A DNA stretch of 64,000 nt from Mauremys mutica (lineage: Eukaryota > Chordata > Testudines > Geoemydidae), in the NCBI RefSeq assembly GCF_020497125.1, contig NC_059094.1, positions 2,583,733 to 2,647,732 on the forward strand, given 5' to 3'. Shown piece after piece: positions 8,981 to 19,756 of the stretch. How positions within the stretch are numbered: the stretch's first letter is position 1; every line of letters starts with the position of its first letter. Under the pieces are notes generated by a model, which saw only the letters and a list, made by a program, of their open reading frames with translations, was not told the origin of the DNA and did not search any database. The position numbers were made by a program, and so were the translations under genes.

Positions 8981-11032
8981 GAGGTCAGAACATATAGGGA
9001 TAAAGTGAAAAAGGCCAAAAGCCATGTAGAGTTGGACCATGCAAAGGGAATTAAAACCACTAGTAAAAGGTTCTATAGCCATATAAATAAGAAGAAAACA
9101 AAGAAAGAAGAAGTGGCACCGCTAAACACTTAGGATGGAGTGGAGGTTAAGGATAGTCTAGGCATGGCCCAATATCTAAACAAATACTTTGCCTCAGTCT
9201 TTAATGAGACCAATGAGGAGCTTACGGATAATGGTAGAATGACAAATGGGAATGAGGATATGGAGGTAGATATTACCACATCTGAGGTAGAAGCCAAATT
9301 CGAACAGCTTAATGGGACAAAATCGGAGGGCCCAGATAATCTTCATCGAAGAATATTAAAGGAACTGGCACATGAAATTGCAGTGGTAATTGGGACAAAA
9401 TACAACATGGTTTTACAAAAGGTAGATCGTGCCAAACCAACCTGATCTCCTTCTTTGAGAAGGTACCAGACTTTTTTAGAGAAAGGAAACACAGTGGATC
9501 TAATTTACCTTGATTTCGGTAAGGCATTTGATACGGTTCCACATGGGGAATTATTAGTTAAATTGAAAAAGATGAGGATCAGTATGAAAATTGAAAGGTG
9601 CATAAGGAACTGGCTAATGGGGAGACTACAACGGGTCGTACTGAAAAGTGAACTGTCAGGCTGGAAGGAGGTTACTAGTGGAATTCCTCAGGGATCAGTT
9701 TTGGGACTAATCTTATTTAACCTTTTTATTACTGACCTTGGCACAAAAAGCGGGAATGTGCTAATAAAGTTTGCAGATGACACAAAGCTGGGAGGTATTG
9801 CTAACACAGAGAAGGACCGGGATATCATACAGGAAGATCTGGATGACCTTGTAAACTGGAGTAATAGTAATAGGATGTATTTTAATAGTGAAAAGTGCAA
9901 GGTCATGCATTTAGGGATTAATAATAAGAATTTTAGTTATAAATTGGGGACACATCAGTTGGAAGTAACAGAGGAGGAGAAGGACCTTGCAGTATTGGTT
10001 GATCACAGGATGACTATGAGCCGCCAATGTGATATGGCCATTAAAAAAGCTAATGCAGTTTTAGGATGCGTCAGGCGAGGTATTTCCAGCAAAGATAAGG
10101 AGGTGTTAGTACCGTTATATAAGGCACTGGTGAGACCTCATCTGGAATACTGTGTGCAGTTCTGGTCTCCCATGTTTAAGAAGGATGAATTCAAACTGGA
10201 ACAGGTTCAGAGACGGGCTACTAGGATGATCCGAGGAATGGAAAACCTGTCTTATGAAAGGAGACTCAAAGAGCTTGGCTTGTTTAGCCTAACCAAAAGA
10301 AGGTTGAGGGAGGATATGCTTGCTCTTTATCAATATATCACAGGGATTAATATTAGGGAGTGAGAGGAATTATTTAAGCTTAGTACCAATGTGGACACAA
10401 GAACAAATGGATATAAACTGGACACTAGGAAGTTTAGACTTGAAATTAGATGAAGGTTTCTAACCATTAGAGGAGTGAAGTTCTGGAACAGCCTTCCAAG
10501 GGGAGTAGTGGGGGCAAAAGACATATCTGGCTTCAAGACTAAGCTTGATAAGTTTATGGAGGGGATGGTATGATGGGATAGCCTAATTTTGGCAATTAAT
10601 TTGGCAATTGATCTTTGATTATCAGCAGGTAAGTATGCCCAGTGGTCTGTGATGGGATGTTAGATGGGGTGGGATCTGAGTTACTACAGAGAATTCTTTC
10701 CTGGGTGCTGGCGGGTGAGTCTTGCCCACATGCTCAGGGTTTAACTGATCGCCATATTTGTGGTCGGGAAGGAATTTTCCTCCGGGGCAGATTGGCAGAG
10801 GCCCTGGAGTTTTTTCGCCTTCCTCTGCAGCATGGGGTATGGGTCACTTGCTGGAGGATTCTCTGCAGCTTGAGGTCTTCAAACCACAATTTGAAGACTT
10901 CAATAACTCAGACATAGGTTAGGGGTTTGTTATAGAAGTGGATGGGTAAGATTCTGTGGCCTGCGTTGTGCAGGAGGTCAGACTAGATGATCATAATGGT
11001 CCCTTCTGACCTTAAAGTCTATGAGTCTATTG

Positions 11033-11880
11033 GGGGAAGGTCAATAGACTCACTGGAAATGTGTTAAGGATTATCCAAGAAACCGGATTTAAGGCTAACA
11101 GAGCCAAAGCCCAATTGGTACAGCAAGAGGTAAAATATTTAGGGGGTTATATTGGGAAAGGATGGACAAACTCCAGATGCACAATGGGTGGAATTGACTG
11201 GGAAACTTCCAGGCCCCACTGATGTAGCATCATTAAGGGCTCTGTTAGGAGCTTTGAATTTCTCAAGAGATTTTATTGGAATGTATGCTGACAAAAGTCA
11301 CCCACTGTACTTTCTTCTAAAGAAAGGGCAGCAATGGTAGTGAGGGCCCGATCAGGTAAAGGCATTACTGACCCTGAAACAGGATCTAGCCCAGGCCCTG
11401 GCCCTAGCATACCCAAAGGTGAGAGAGCCATTTATCCTACCAATGGCCAGTACTGATGTAGCGCTGGGAGCAGTGCTGTTGCAGACACTAAGCACAAGAA
11501 CATTACAACCCATTGCTTATTAATCTAAAACACTAAGCAGTGTGGAGCAAACTTTCACCCCTTGTGAAAAAGACTATGGGCCTTGCAACACTGGGAATAC
11601 ATGATTGGGGGATCCCAAATTATAGTACAAACAATGCATTCTCCATTGAAGTATATTGTATCAGGAAAAGCCCAGGAGGGACAGGTATCCAATCCTTGGT
11701 TGGCACAATGGATGTTGGCCCTCATAAACAAGGGGATAACGGTAGAAAAGGGAAAAATATTATCCCCTCTACCGTATGGATTAATAGCTCAAGGACAAGA
11801 ACATGAGTTGCCCCTCCCAGAATATAAAAGGGTAGAGTGGCCAGTAAAGTCAGGACTCATCCTATAGACAGCATGGGAAG
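11033..11880 (+). pseudogene. ERV reverse transcriptase segment 3 and connection
   Basis: Retroviral sequence resumes after the CR1-A 3' end. It shows the RT thumb/connection style (KYLGGYIGKGW, then ALLGALNFSRDFI), with many stops and frame changes. It leads without a gap into the RNase H frame at 11886. Confidence 0.6.
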
Positions 11881-11885
11881 GAGGC

Positions 11886-12470
11886 ATGCAAATTTGGTTT
11901 GTGGATGGGCCCAGCTATTACAGCGAAGGGCGAGCTAAGACAAGATTTGGGGCTGTAAAGGTAAATACTAACCAGGAATTAAAGGGGGCAGTAAAACCAC
12001 ACTCAGCACAGGCTGCTGAAGTGGTGGCAGTCCCAAAGGTGTTACTGACAGAGGATCGAGATGCCATACTGGCAATATTCACTAATTTGGATTGGATATG
12101 CAGAGCAGTGGTGGTTTGGTTACCAATTTGGGCAACTAGGGGTATGTGCAAAGGAGATCAACAATATTGGGCCTTAATCAAGGCTAGAAAGGGAGACACT
12201 TACATTACACTTGTTAAAGCACATCAGAAACCAGGAAGCGAGGAAGGATATTGGAATTACAGGGTGGATATGTTAGGCAAACAAGGGGCTCTGCTCACAC
12301 ACAATGAAGAAAAGGAGGTAATCAATGTAGTCACTAGAGCTCACAAACTGGTGATAGGCCCAGAGACATTTAATTTGCAAACCTTACAGGAAGGGGACAA
12401 GGAGACGGAACTGTTGCTGGAGCAGAAAACAAAGGGAAAGGGTACATACACAAAGACCCGGATGCAATAG
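11886..12470 (+). pseudogene. ERV RNase H fragment
   Basis: This is the longest surviving ERV frame (194 codons). The RNase H signature FVDGPSYY (first catalytic Asp), the AQAAEVVAV segment (Glu region) and the late ITLVKAHQK segment are readable. It degrades RNA in the hybrid during reverse transcription. The frame ends in a stop before the integrase zinc domain. Confidence 0.75.
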
Positions 12471-12471
12471 T

Positions 12472-12632
12472 GTGGGTCACTGAGCATGATTTGGATCTCA
12501 GGCAACAGCCCACCAGATGGTTAGTGCCTAAACAAGTAAGGACTGAATTAATTCAATAGATGCATGAGCAAGGGCATTTTGGGGTGGACAAAACAATAGA
12601 AAGAGTCAAAGATACAGGTTGATGGCCCATTC
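12472..12632 (+). pseudogene. ERV integrase zinc-binding part
   Basis: A decayed stretch with HEQGHFGVDKTIERVK, which carries the two histidines of the HHCC zinc module of retroviral integrase. It contains internal stops. Harbinger-2 was inserted right after it at TTA 12633-12635, and the integrase continues at 17265. Confidence 0.65.
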
Positions 12633-12935
12633 TTAGGGTATGTTTACACTACGGGATTACTCCGATTTTACAGAATGCGATTTTTGGAAACAGATTGTAT
12701 GAAGTCGAATGCATGCGACCACACTAAGCGCATTAATTCGGCGGTGTGCGTCCATAGTACCAAGGCTAGCGTCGACTAGTGTTGCACTGTGGGTAGCTAT
12801 CCCATAGTTCCTGCAGTTCCCCTGCCCATTGGCATTCTGGGTTAAGAGCCCAAGCCTGATGGGGCAAAAAACATTGTCGCGCATGGTTCTGGGTACATGT
12901 CGTCAGCCCCCCCACCCCACTTTGGAGGATAGGTT

Positions 12936-13895
12936 CATGCTGTGGAACGCCGATTCTGGGCGTGGGAAACAAGCACAGACTGGTGGGTCCGCATAGTGTT
13001 GCAGATGTGGGACAATTCTCAGTGGCTGCAAAACTTTAGTATGCGTAGGACCACTTTCATGGAATGTTGTGACTTGCTTTCCCCTGCTCTGGAGCACCAG
13101 AATACCAAGATGAGAGCAGCCCTCACAGTTGAGAAGCGAGTGGCGATAGCCCTGTGGAAGCTTGAACTCCAGCCAGCTACTGGTCAGTCGGGAATCAATT
13201 TGGAGTGGGAAAATCTATTGTGGGGGCTGCTGTGATGCAAGTAGCCAAAGCAATCACTAAGCTGCTGCTACCAAAGGTAATGACTCTGGGTCATGTGCAG
13301 GTCATATTGGATGGCTTTCCTGCAATGGGATTCCCTAACTGTGGTGGGGCGATAGATGGAACTCCTATCCCTATCTTGGCACCAGAGCACCAGGATACTT
13401 TTCAATGGTGCTGCAAGCACTGGTGGATCACAAGGGACGTTTCACCAACATCAGCGTGGGATTGCTGGGAAAGGTTCATGATGCTCACGTCTTCAGGAAC
13501 ACTAATCTGTTTAAACGGCTGCAGCAAGGGATTTACTTCCCAGACCAGAAAATAATCGTTGGGGATGTTGAAATGCCTATAGTTATCCTTGGGGACCCAG
13601 CCTACCCCTTAATGCCATGGCTCATGAAGCCATACACAGGCAGCCTGGAGAGTAGTCAGGAGCTGTTCAACTATAGGCTGAGCAAGTGCAGAATGGTGGT
13701 AGCACTTTACTGACTCGCTCGGACCTCAGACAAACCAATATTCCCATTGTTATTGCTGCTTGTTGTGTGCTCCACAATCTCTGTGAGAGTAAGGGGGAGA
13801 CATTTATGGCGGGGTGGAAGATTGAGGCAAATTGTCTGGTCGCTGATTACGTGCAGCCAGACACCAGGAAGCGTTGTGCATCAGAGAAGCTTTGA
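12936..13895 (+). pseudogene. Harbinger-2 transposase (DDE), frameshifted
   Basis: Four overlapping frames cover a protein collinear with the intact Harbinger-3 transposase: VERRFWAWETSTDWW, then VAIALWKL, GFPNCGGAIDGTPIPI (first Asp), GKVHDAHVFRN, VILGDPAYPLMPWLMKPYTG (second Asp), NYRLSKCRMVV, and IAACCVLHNLCESKG. The segment with the catalytic Glu (ECAFGRLKGRW in copy 3) has been deleted after CRMVV. At least three frame changes are needed, so it is inactive. Confidence 0.88.
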
Positions 13896-14072
13896 AAACC
13901 AGTTTCATGACTGGCCAGGCTATAGTGTGAGAGTTCTGTTTGTTTCTCCTTGATGCAAACCTGCCCCCTTGATTGACTCATTCCCTGTAAGCCACCCACC
14001 CTCCCGCCTTCAATCACAGCTTGCTTTCAAAGGAAATAAAGTCACTATCGTTTAAAAACCATGTATTCTTTA

Positions 14073-14603
14073 TTAATTGATTATAAAAATAGGGAGAGAA
14101 CTGCCAAGGTAGCCCGGGTGGGGTGTGGGAGGAGGGAAGGAAGGAAAAGGCCACTTCAGAACTTGTTGAATGACAGCCTTTTGCTTGGGCTGTCCACTGG
14201 GGTGGAGTGGTAGGGTGCACGGAGTCTCCCCCCAACACACACACGTTCTTGGGCATCTGGGTGAGGAGGCTATGGAACATGGGGAGTGGGGAGGGCAGTT
14301 ATACAGGGGCTGCAGGAGCACTCTGTGATCCTGCTGCCGTTCCTGAAGCTCCACCAGACACCAGAGCATGTCCATTTGATCCCGCAGTAGCTCCAGCATT
14401 GCATCCTGCCTCCTCTGGTCTTCCTGCCGCCACCTCTCATCTCGAGTGTCCCTCCTATCCTCGTGTTCGTACCTCCTGTCCTCATGTTCATCCCACCTGT
14501 CCTCATGTTCGTTGGCTGCTTTCCTGTACTGTGATACTGTGTCCTTCCACTTATTCAAATAAGCTCTTTCACTGCAGGTCGACTGCATGATCTCAGAGAA
14601 CAT
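14073..14603 (-). pseudogene. Harbinger-2 Myb gene, exon 2 (coiled-coil part)
   Basis: The minus-strand frame corresponds to exon 2 of the Harbinger-3 Myb gene: MFSEIMQSTCSERAYL matches MFAELMACSRAEAAEQ, and RWRQEDQRRQDAMLELLRDQ matches RWRQEDQQTTQTLLGLMKEQ. It has gained tandem EHEDRR/RDER repeats, consistent with a highly charged coiled coil. The 5' edge of the exon is disturbed by the PLE-3 insertion at 14643. Confidence 0.75.
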
Positions 14604-14642
14604 TTCATCTCACGTGCATTTTTTTCGTTGCCTTATCTGAGA

Positions 14643-15455
14643 TAGTTTCAGAGGGGTAGCCGTGTTAGTCTGGATCTGTAAAAGCACCTTGTGGCACCTT
14701 ATAGACTAACAGACGTTTTGGAGCATGAGCTTTCGTGGGTGAATACCCACTTCGTCGGACGCAAGTAGTGGAAATTTCCAGGGGCAGGTATATATATGCA
14801 AGCAAGAAGCAGGCTAGAGATAACTAGGTTAGTTCAATGAGGGAGGATGAGGCCCTCTTCTAGCAGCTGAGGTGTGAAAACCAAGAGAAGAAAAACTGGT
14901 TTTGTAGTTGGCAAGCCATTCACAGTCTTTGTTTAATCCTGAGCTGATGGTGTCAAATTTGCAGATGAACTGAAGCTCAGCAGTTTCTCTTTGAAGTTTT
15001 TTTGCTGCAGGATGGCCACCTTAAGATCTGCTATTGTGTGGCCAGGGAGGTTGAAGTGTTCTCCTACAGGTTTTTGTATATTGCCATTCCTAATATCTGA
15101 TTTGTGTCCATTTATCCTTTTCCATAGAGACTGTCCAGTTTGGCCGATGTACATAGCAGAGGGGCATTGCTGGCATATGATGGCATGCAGGTAAATGAAC
15201 CGGTGATGGTGTGGCTGATCTGGTTAGGTCCTGTGTTGGTGTCACTGGTGTAGATATGTGGGCAGAGTTGGCATCGAGGTTTGTTGGATAGATTAGTTCC
15301 TGAGTTAGAGTTACTATGGTGCAGTGTGCAGTTACTGGTGAGAATATGCTTCAGGTTGGCGGGTTGTCTGTGGGCGAGGACTGGCCTGCCACCCAAGGCC
15401 TGTGAAAGTGTGGGATCATTGTCCAGGATGGGTTGTAGATCCCTGATGATGCGTC
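14643..15455 (-). mobile_element. Penelope-like element PLE-3 (5'-truncated)
   Basis: The minus-strand element has its tail at the left (complement of GGCTACCCCTCTGA), a hammerhead-like motif, a GIY-YIG frame at 14933-15154 (MYIGQTGQSLWKRINGHK) and an upstream linker at 15112-15396. It is cut off before the RT. An internal deletion lies near 15185 relative to PLE-1 (the SINVIYAI part is missing). It sits in Harbinger-2 at the start of Myb exon 2. I could not identify a target duplication. Confidence 0.88.
14723..14762 (-). ncRNA. Hammerhead-ribozyme-like motif, PLE-3
   Basis: The 40-nt unit has outer stem GCGT/ATGC (one G-U pair), CCGACGAA, a perfect GTGGGT-ATTC-ACCCAC hairpin, GAAA, AGCT and C at the cleavage position. 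Only the core U-to-C change (CCGA for CTGA) departs from the consensus. Confidence 0.5.
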
Positions 15456-15998
15456 AAGTGGGGGGGATGCGGGAGGGAAAAAAGGGAGAGAAGTATTTAA
15501 AAAGATACATTTTACAGAACAATGAGTTCACGGTGAACAACACACCTCAATCTTAATATTGAGTGCCTGCGGCTTTGGTGTTAGAGATCACAGATGCAAG
15601 GCCAGGCAACAGAATTCGGCTTGCATGTGGCCATGGTAAGCCATTCTCTTTTGGCTTCTGCAACCTTCATAAAAGCAGCATCCTCCTTTCCCATACCAAG
15701 CAAAGCCCATTGAGTGCTGTGGTTTTCGTGTTAATGTGCAGCCGCAGAAACCAAACTAACCCCCCCCCCCCATCCAGTTCTCTGGGATGATTACTTTACC
15801 CCTCTCCCCACCAGGTGGCTGGTATCAGGGAAGATCCCTGCTAGCTAAACGCGAACAGCTCAGCGCCAATGCCCTTCCCTTCCCCCATTGCTTGGCTAAC
15901 TGCAGGGAAGGATTTATTTTCAGTCACAGGCAAACAGCCCCATAGGAACGGCCACCTCTGTCCCCTTAATTAAATTCCCATATTTCAATTAGGTTACC
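15456..15998. other. Harbinger-2 Myb intron, non-coding
   Basis: Sequence between PLE-3 and the third ORF of Harbinger-2. I see no gene, only short G- and C-rich runs. By position it is intron of the minus-strand Myb gene. Confidence 0.5.
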
Positions 15999-16289
15999 AT
16001 GAACGATATCACTCTCCTGAGGATAACACAGCGAGATAAAGAACAGATGTTGCTTGAATGCCAGCAAACACCAGGACCATACGCTGCCATGCTTTGTCAT
16101 GCAATGGTACCAGATTACTTGCTACTAGCATGGCATTGTAAAGTGTCCTACCATGGAGGATGGAATAAGGCTGCCTTGCTCAGAAACCTTCTGCAAAGGC
16201 TTTTGGAGTACCTCCAGAAGAGTTTTATGGAGCTGTCCCTGAAGGATTTCCGTTCCATCTCCAGACACGTTTACAGACTTTTCCAGTAG
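15999..16289 (+). CDS. Harbinger-2 third ORF, ~96 aa, unknown function
   Basis: An uninterrupted 96-codon frame on the transposase strand, inside the intron of the Myb gene. It is collinear with 38943-39245 (minus) of Harbinger-3 from start to stop, sharing ITL.R, ML, PGPYAAML, AMVP.YL, GG.NKA.L, NLL.R and F.ELS..D..SI. The two elements are well diverged, and their shared start, length and stop positions suggest protein-level constraint. I recognise no domain; the C-terminal half is likely alpha-helical. It could be a third Harbinger protein or a captured coding segment. Here it has no internal stop even though the transposase is broken. Confidence 0.5.
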   Translation: MNDITLLRITQRDKEQMLLECQQTPGPYAAMLCHAMVPDYLLLAWHCKVSYHGGWNKAALLRNLLQRLLEYLQKSFMELSLKDFRSISRHVYRLFQ

Positions 16290-16389
16290 CTGTACTGGCC
16301 GCGAATGCATCCCAAGTCCTTAGGGCAAATTAATCATTTAAAAACATTTGCTTTTAAACCATGTTTTATATTTACAAAGGTACACTCAC

Positions 16390-16899
16390 CAGAGGTCCCT
16401 TCTATGGCTTCATGGTCCGGGATACTGCCTTGGGAGGGTTGGGAGGCTACTTCAGTCAGGCTGAGGAAAAGATCCTGGCTGTTGGGCAGAAGGGTGTGCT
16501 GTGTACTCTCCACAAGCTCATCCTCCTCCTCATCCCCATCCACAAAATCCTCAGGCATGGCTGAGAGTACCCCCTCCTCGGAATCCACAGTCAGGGGTGG
16601 GGTAGTAGCGACGGCACCTCCTAGAATTGTATGCAGCTCAGCTCTTCACTGGACCGTCCATTTGCTTCTTTGGTTTTCTGGTACACTTGTCTGAGCTTCT
16701 TAACTTTCACGCGGCACTGTAGTGAGTCCCTATTGTGTCCTCTCTCCATCATGCCCTTGGAGACTTTTTCAAATGTTTTGACATTCCGTCTTTTGGAACG
16801 TAGTTCTGCTAGCATGGAATCATCTCTCCATACAGCAATCAGATCCAGTACCTCCTGTACAGTCCATGCTGGAGCTCTTTCTCGATTCTCGGACTGCAT
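16390..16899 (-). pseudogene. Harbinger-2 Myb/SANT gene, exon 1
   Basis: The minus-strand ATG at 16897-16899 opens MQSENRERAPAWTVQEVLDL, followed by the DNA-binding segment LRSKRRNVKTFEKVSKGMME and QCRVKVKKLRQVYQKTKEANG. After a deletion/frame change near 16620 the acidic tail (DGDEEEDELVES, SQDLFLSLTEV) follows. The exon ends at a GTGAGT donor read on the minus strand (16384-16389), in the same place as the Harbinger-3 donor. The frame change makes it a pseudogene. Confidence 0.8.
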
Positions 16900-17264
16900 G
16901 GTTACCTGTGCTGATCAGCTATCCAGGCTGGGCAAACAGGAAATGAAATTAAAAAATTCCCAGGGCTTTTCCTGTCTACGTGGCCAGTGCCTCTGAGTTC
17001 AGATTGCTGTCCAGAGCAGTCAAAATGGTGCACTGTGGGATAGCTCCCGGAGGCCAATACCGTCGAATTGTGTCCACACTAATCCTAATTCGAACCGGCA
17101 ATGTCGATTTCAGCGCTACTCCCCTCATCGGGGAGGAGTACAGAAATCGATTTTAAGAGCCTTTTATGTCAAAGTAAATGACTTCATTGTGTGGATAGGT
17201 GCAGGGTTAATTCAATTTAACACTGCTAAATTCAACCTAAACTCGTAGTGTAGACCAGGCCTTA

Positions 17265-18200
17265 GGGAAGATGTAAAATAGTGGTGTAATAATTGTCTGC
17301 AGTGTGCCATGGTTAATGCTGATCCAAAAATACAGAAGGGTCCTATTCCCACTGAAGAATTGAGGCCCCATGGGCCCAGTTACAACTAGATTACATAGGA
17401 CCTCTACCGGTCACGCCACAAAATAACACGTATTGTTTGGTAATTGTGGACCCCTTTACAAAATGAATAGAAGCGATTCCCACAAATACTAATTCAGCTT
17501 TCACTACAGCCTGGCAAATTGTTGAATGGTGTGTTTAGTCTGTGGGGATTGCCTAAGGAAATGGATTCAGACCAAGAGCCACACTTCATTGGGGAAGCTA
17601 CGCAAGAATTGTGCAAAATACTGGGAATCAAACAGCGATTCCATATTTCAGGCAACTCTTAATCCTCAGAACAGGTAGAAAGAGCCAATCATACTTTAAA
17701 GGATGCTTTGAGGAAACTGATTAAAGAAAATGGAAAAGATTGGGATGAACCTTTAATCTTATTGGCCTTAAGGTCTGTTCCAGTGAGCCATGGTTATACC
17801 CCCTTTGTAGCAATGATGGGGAAGGATATGAGGACACCCCAACATTGGTGGCTAGATGTAGATATCCCAGATGGGTGGTGGCCCAAAATATTAAATGATT
17901 AGTGGATTCAGGCCCTAACAGAAAAAATTAACAGGAATCCACAAAGACATAGCAAAAGAGCTGGCTCTTAATAGTAAAAAAATGAATAAAAGACTGGGCT
18001 GGATAAAGAATCCTATTGAATGGAATGTTGGCAACCAGGTAATGTATAGAAAATTTGCAGAAAAGGACCATTGTCTGGGGATGAAATGGGAAGACCCAGT
18101 GACCCTTCTGGAAAAAGCCAGCCCAACAGTATATCAGGTAGAAATCTGAGCAAGCAAATAAAACAAGCCATGATTAAAATGGTTACATTTCTCACAGATT
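17265..18200 (+). pseudogene. ERV integrase core, decayed
   Basis: After Harbinger-2 the integrase resumes. The DDE core shows a readable first Asp region (YIGPLP-like), a DSDQEPHF-like second Asp region and, past a frame change, a Glu region next to VERANHTLKDALRKL. Retroviral integrase inserts viral DNA into the host genome. More than ten stops or shifts are present. The longest open piece is 17708-17902. Confidence 0.7.
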
Positions 18201-19089
18201 AAATCATGGAAGGTTTGTTTTAAGCAATAATCTATCCCCACCAGGGAGCTAGAAAATGTTTCTTTTGGGTTTTTTTTAGACATTGTACAAACAAGCTGTC
18301 ACCAGTGGAAGAAAAACCCAGAACACCATGGGTCTACTGAAGCTTTTGTTGTGTGTTTTTTTGTCACATTATTACCATTATTTTGGTAGATACTGTTACA
18401 AGGAGGGTTGATGCATACAGTCGTCTAAATCACCTGTAATACCTCCAGGGCTGAACATCCTCCTGTAGTAGAAAGAGAGCCTAAGCCATAAGGCCCTGTG
18501 TGAGGCCTATGGCCCAAACCAAAGTAGTGGTCAAGCTTTACTGATATAAAGCAAAGTTAGCAGGAATGAATCTGTGTCTGCTTGTAAGCTCACAGAACCT
18601 GACAGGAACAGGGCTGGTATTGCAAAAACACACACATTCCTCAGAAAGGGTAGGCACAGGATACTCAAGCAAACACATTCCAGAAGGATAGTACTAGAAC
18701 ACCCCGATACCAAGTATGGTACAACTCCCTCCCTCCCCCTCCCCCCGCCCAATGTAACAAGAACACACTGACCCCTCTTAAAGATAAAGTCAGGATGACA
18801 CTATCAGGAAGGAGTTAAAATTCAGCCAGCAGAAATGACAGAAACTGCTGAGAAGCAAGGACATAGTTTCTGTCAATATGTGATAACTTAGTTCAGCTTA
18901 TCAGTAAGAAGGAACAAAGCTTGTGCCCATGGAAAGGGACAGTTCAGTGAGGAAAACAGGATCAGACCCAGACAAGCAAGCACACACAAACATGCTGTAG
19001 CCTGACACCCCCCCTCCAGCACCAGAGGGGGTCCCAGACTGCCCCCCAGAGCACCCCGCCACCCCCTACCCAAGTTTTAGTCATGGTAA
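18201..19089 (+). other. Probable ERV env 5' region and unassigned sequence
   Basis: The segment lies between the integrase and CR1-B, where env should begin. I see no open frame over about 70 codons. There is a pyrimidine-rich run at 18727-18750, and a TG...CA-bounded stretch (18754-19008) that might be a solo LTR but lacks a convincing target duplication. 19070-19089 (TTTTAGTCATGG) looks like the broken left half of a small DNA repeat continued at 24089. Confidence 0.4.
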
Positions 19090-19756
19090 GTAGACTCTCA
19101 GACTCTAAGGTCAGAAGGGACCATTATGATCATCTAGTCTGACCTCCTGCACAACGCAGGCCACAGAATCTTACCCATCCACTTCTATAACAAACCCCTA
19201 ACCTATGTCTGAGTTATTGAAGTCTTCAAATTGTGGTCTGAAGACCTCAAGCTGCAGAGAATCCTCCAGCAAGTGACCCATACCCCATGCTGCAGAGGAA
19301 GGCGAAAAAACTCCAGGGCCTCTGCCAATCTGCCCCGGAGGAAAATTCCTTCCCGACCACAAATATGGCGATCAATTAAACCCTGAGCATGTAGACAAGA
19401 CTCACCCGCCAGCACCCAGGAAAGAATTCTCTGTAGTAACTCAGATCCCACCCCATCTAACATCCCATCACAGACCACTGGGCATACTTACCTGCTGATA
19501 ATCAAAGATCAATTGCCAAATTAATTGCCAAAATTAGGCTATCCCATCATACCATCCCCTCCATAAACTTATCAAGCTTAGTCTTGAAGCCAGATATGTC
19601 TTTTGCCCCCACTACTCCCCTTGGAAGGCTGTTCCAGAACTTCACTCCTCTAATGGTTAGAAACCTTCATCTAATTTCAAGTCTAAACTTCCTAGTGTCC
19701 AGTTTATACCCATTTGTTCTTGTGTCCACATTGGTACTAAGCTTAAATAATTCCTC

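Larger units (their letters stand above)
8104..10363 (+). pseudogene. CR1-A ORF2 (APE endonuclease + RT), broken
   Basis: The endonuclease shows GITETWW-type (here AETWWNSSHDWS), CYRPPGSDLD, GDFNFPDIDW and SSDHELIQF, the APE-type catalytic residues. The RT is in frame from 9455: LDFGKAFDTVPH, GIPQGSVLGLILFN and the FADDTKLGG catalytic box, then the C-terminal [13 protein letters not shown] and MIRGMENLSYERRLKELGLF. Internal deletions remove part of both domains. ORF2 copies the element RNA at a nicked target; this copy cannot do so. Confidence 0.88.
8102..11030 (+). mobile_element. CR1 LINE, copy A (5'-truncated, internally deleted)
   Basis: It begins inside the endonuclease domain and runs to a CR1 3' UTR ending in GACCTTAAAGTCTATGAG. 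It is very close to CR1-B on the opposite strand; the 3' UTR is almost base-for-base the same. Compared with CR1-B it lacks about 100 nt of the endonuclease near 8210 and a block of the early RT near 9390, and has gained a PLE-tail insertion at 8888-8980. ERV sequence resumes directly after it. Confidence 0.9.
12636..17261. mobile_element. PIF/Harbinger DNA transposon, copy 2 (complete ends, decayed genes)
   Basis: The ends are GGGTATGTTTACACTACG and CGTAGTGTAGACCAGGCC, with TTA target duplications at 12633-12635 and 17262-17264. It holds a broken transposase on the plus strand, a two-exon Myb/SANT gene on the minus strand, and a plus-strand third ORF inside the Myb intron. This is the same plan as Harbinger-3, in the opposite orientation. 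PLE-3 was inserted later at about 14643-15455. It interrupts the ERV integrase. Confidence 0.92.

Noticed and set aside
18754..19008. Solo LTR (TGTAACAAG...GCCTGACA)
   Set aside because: TG...CA ends only; no target duplication or second copy in the window, so not listed as a feature on its own.
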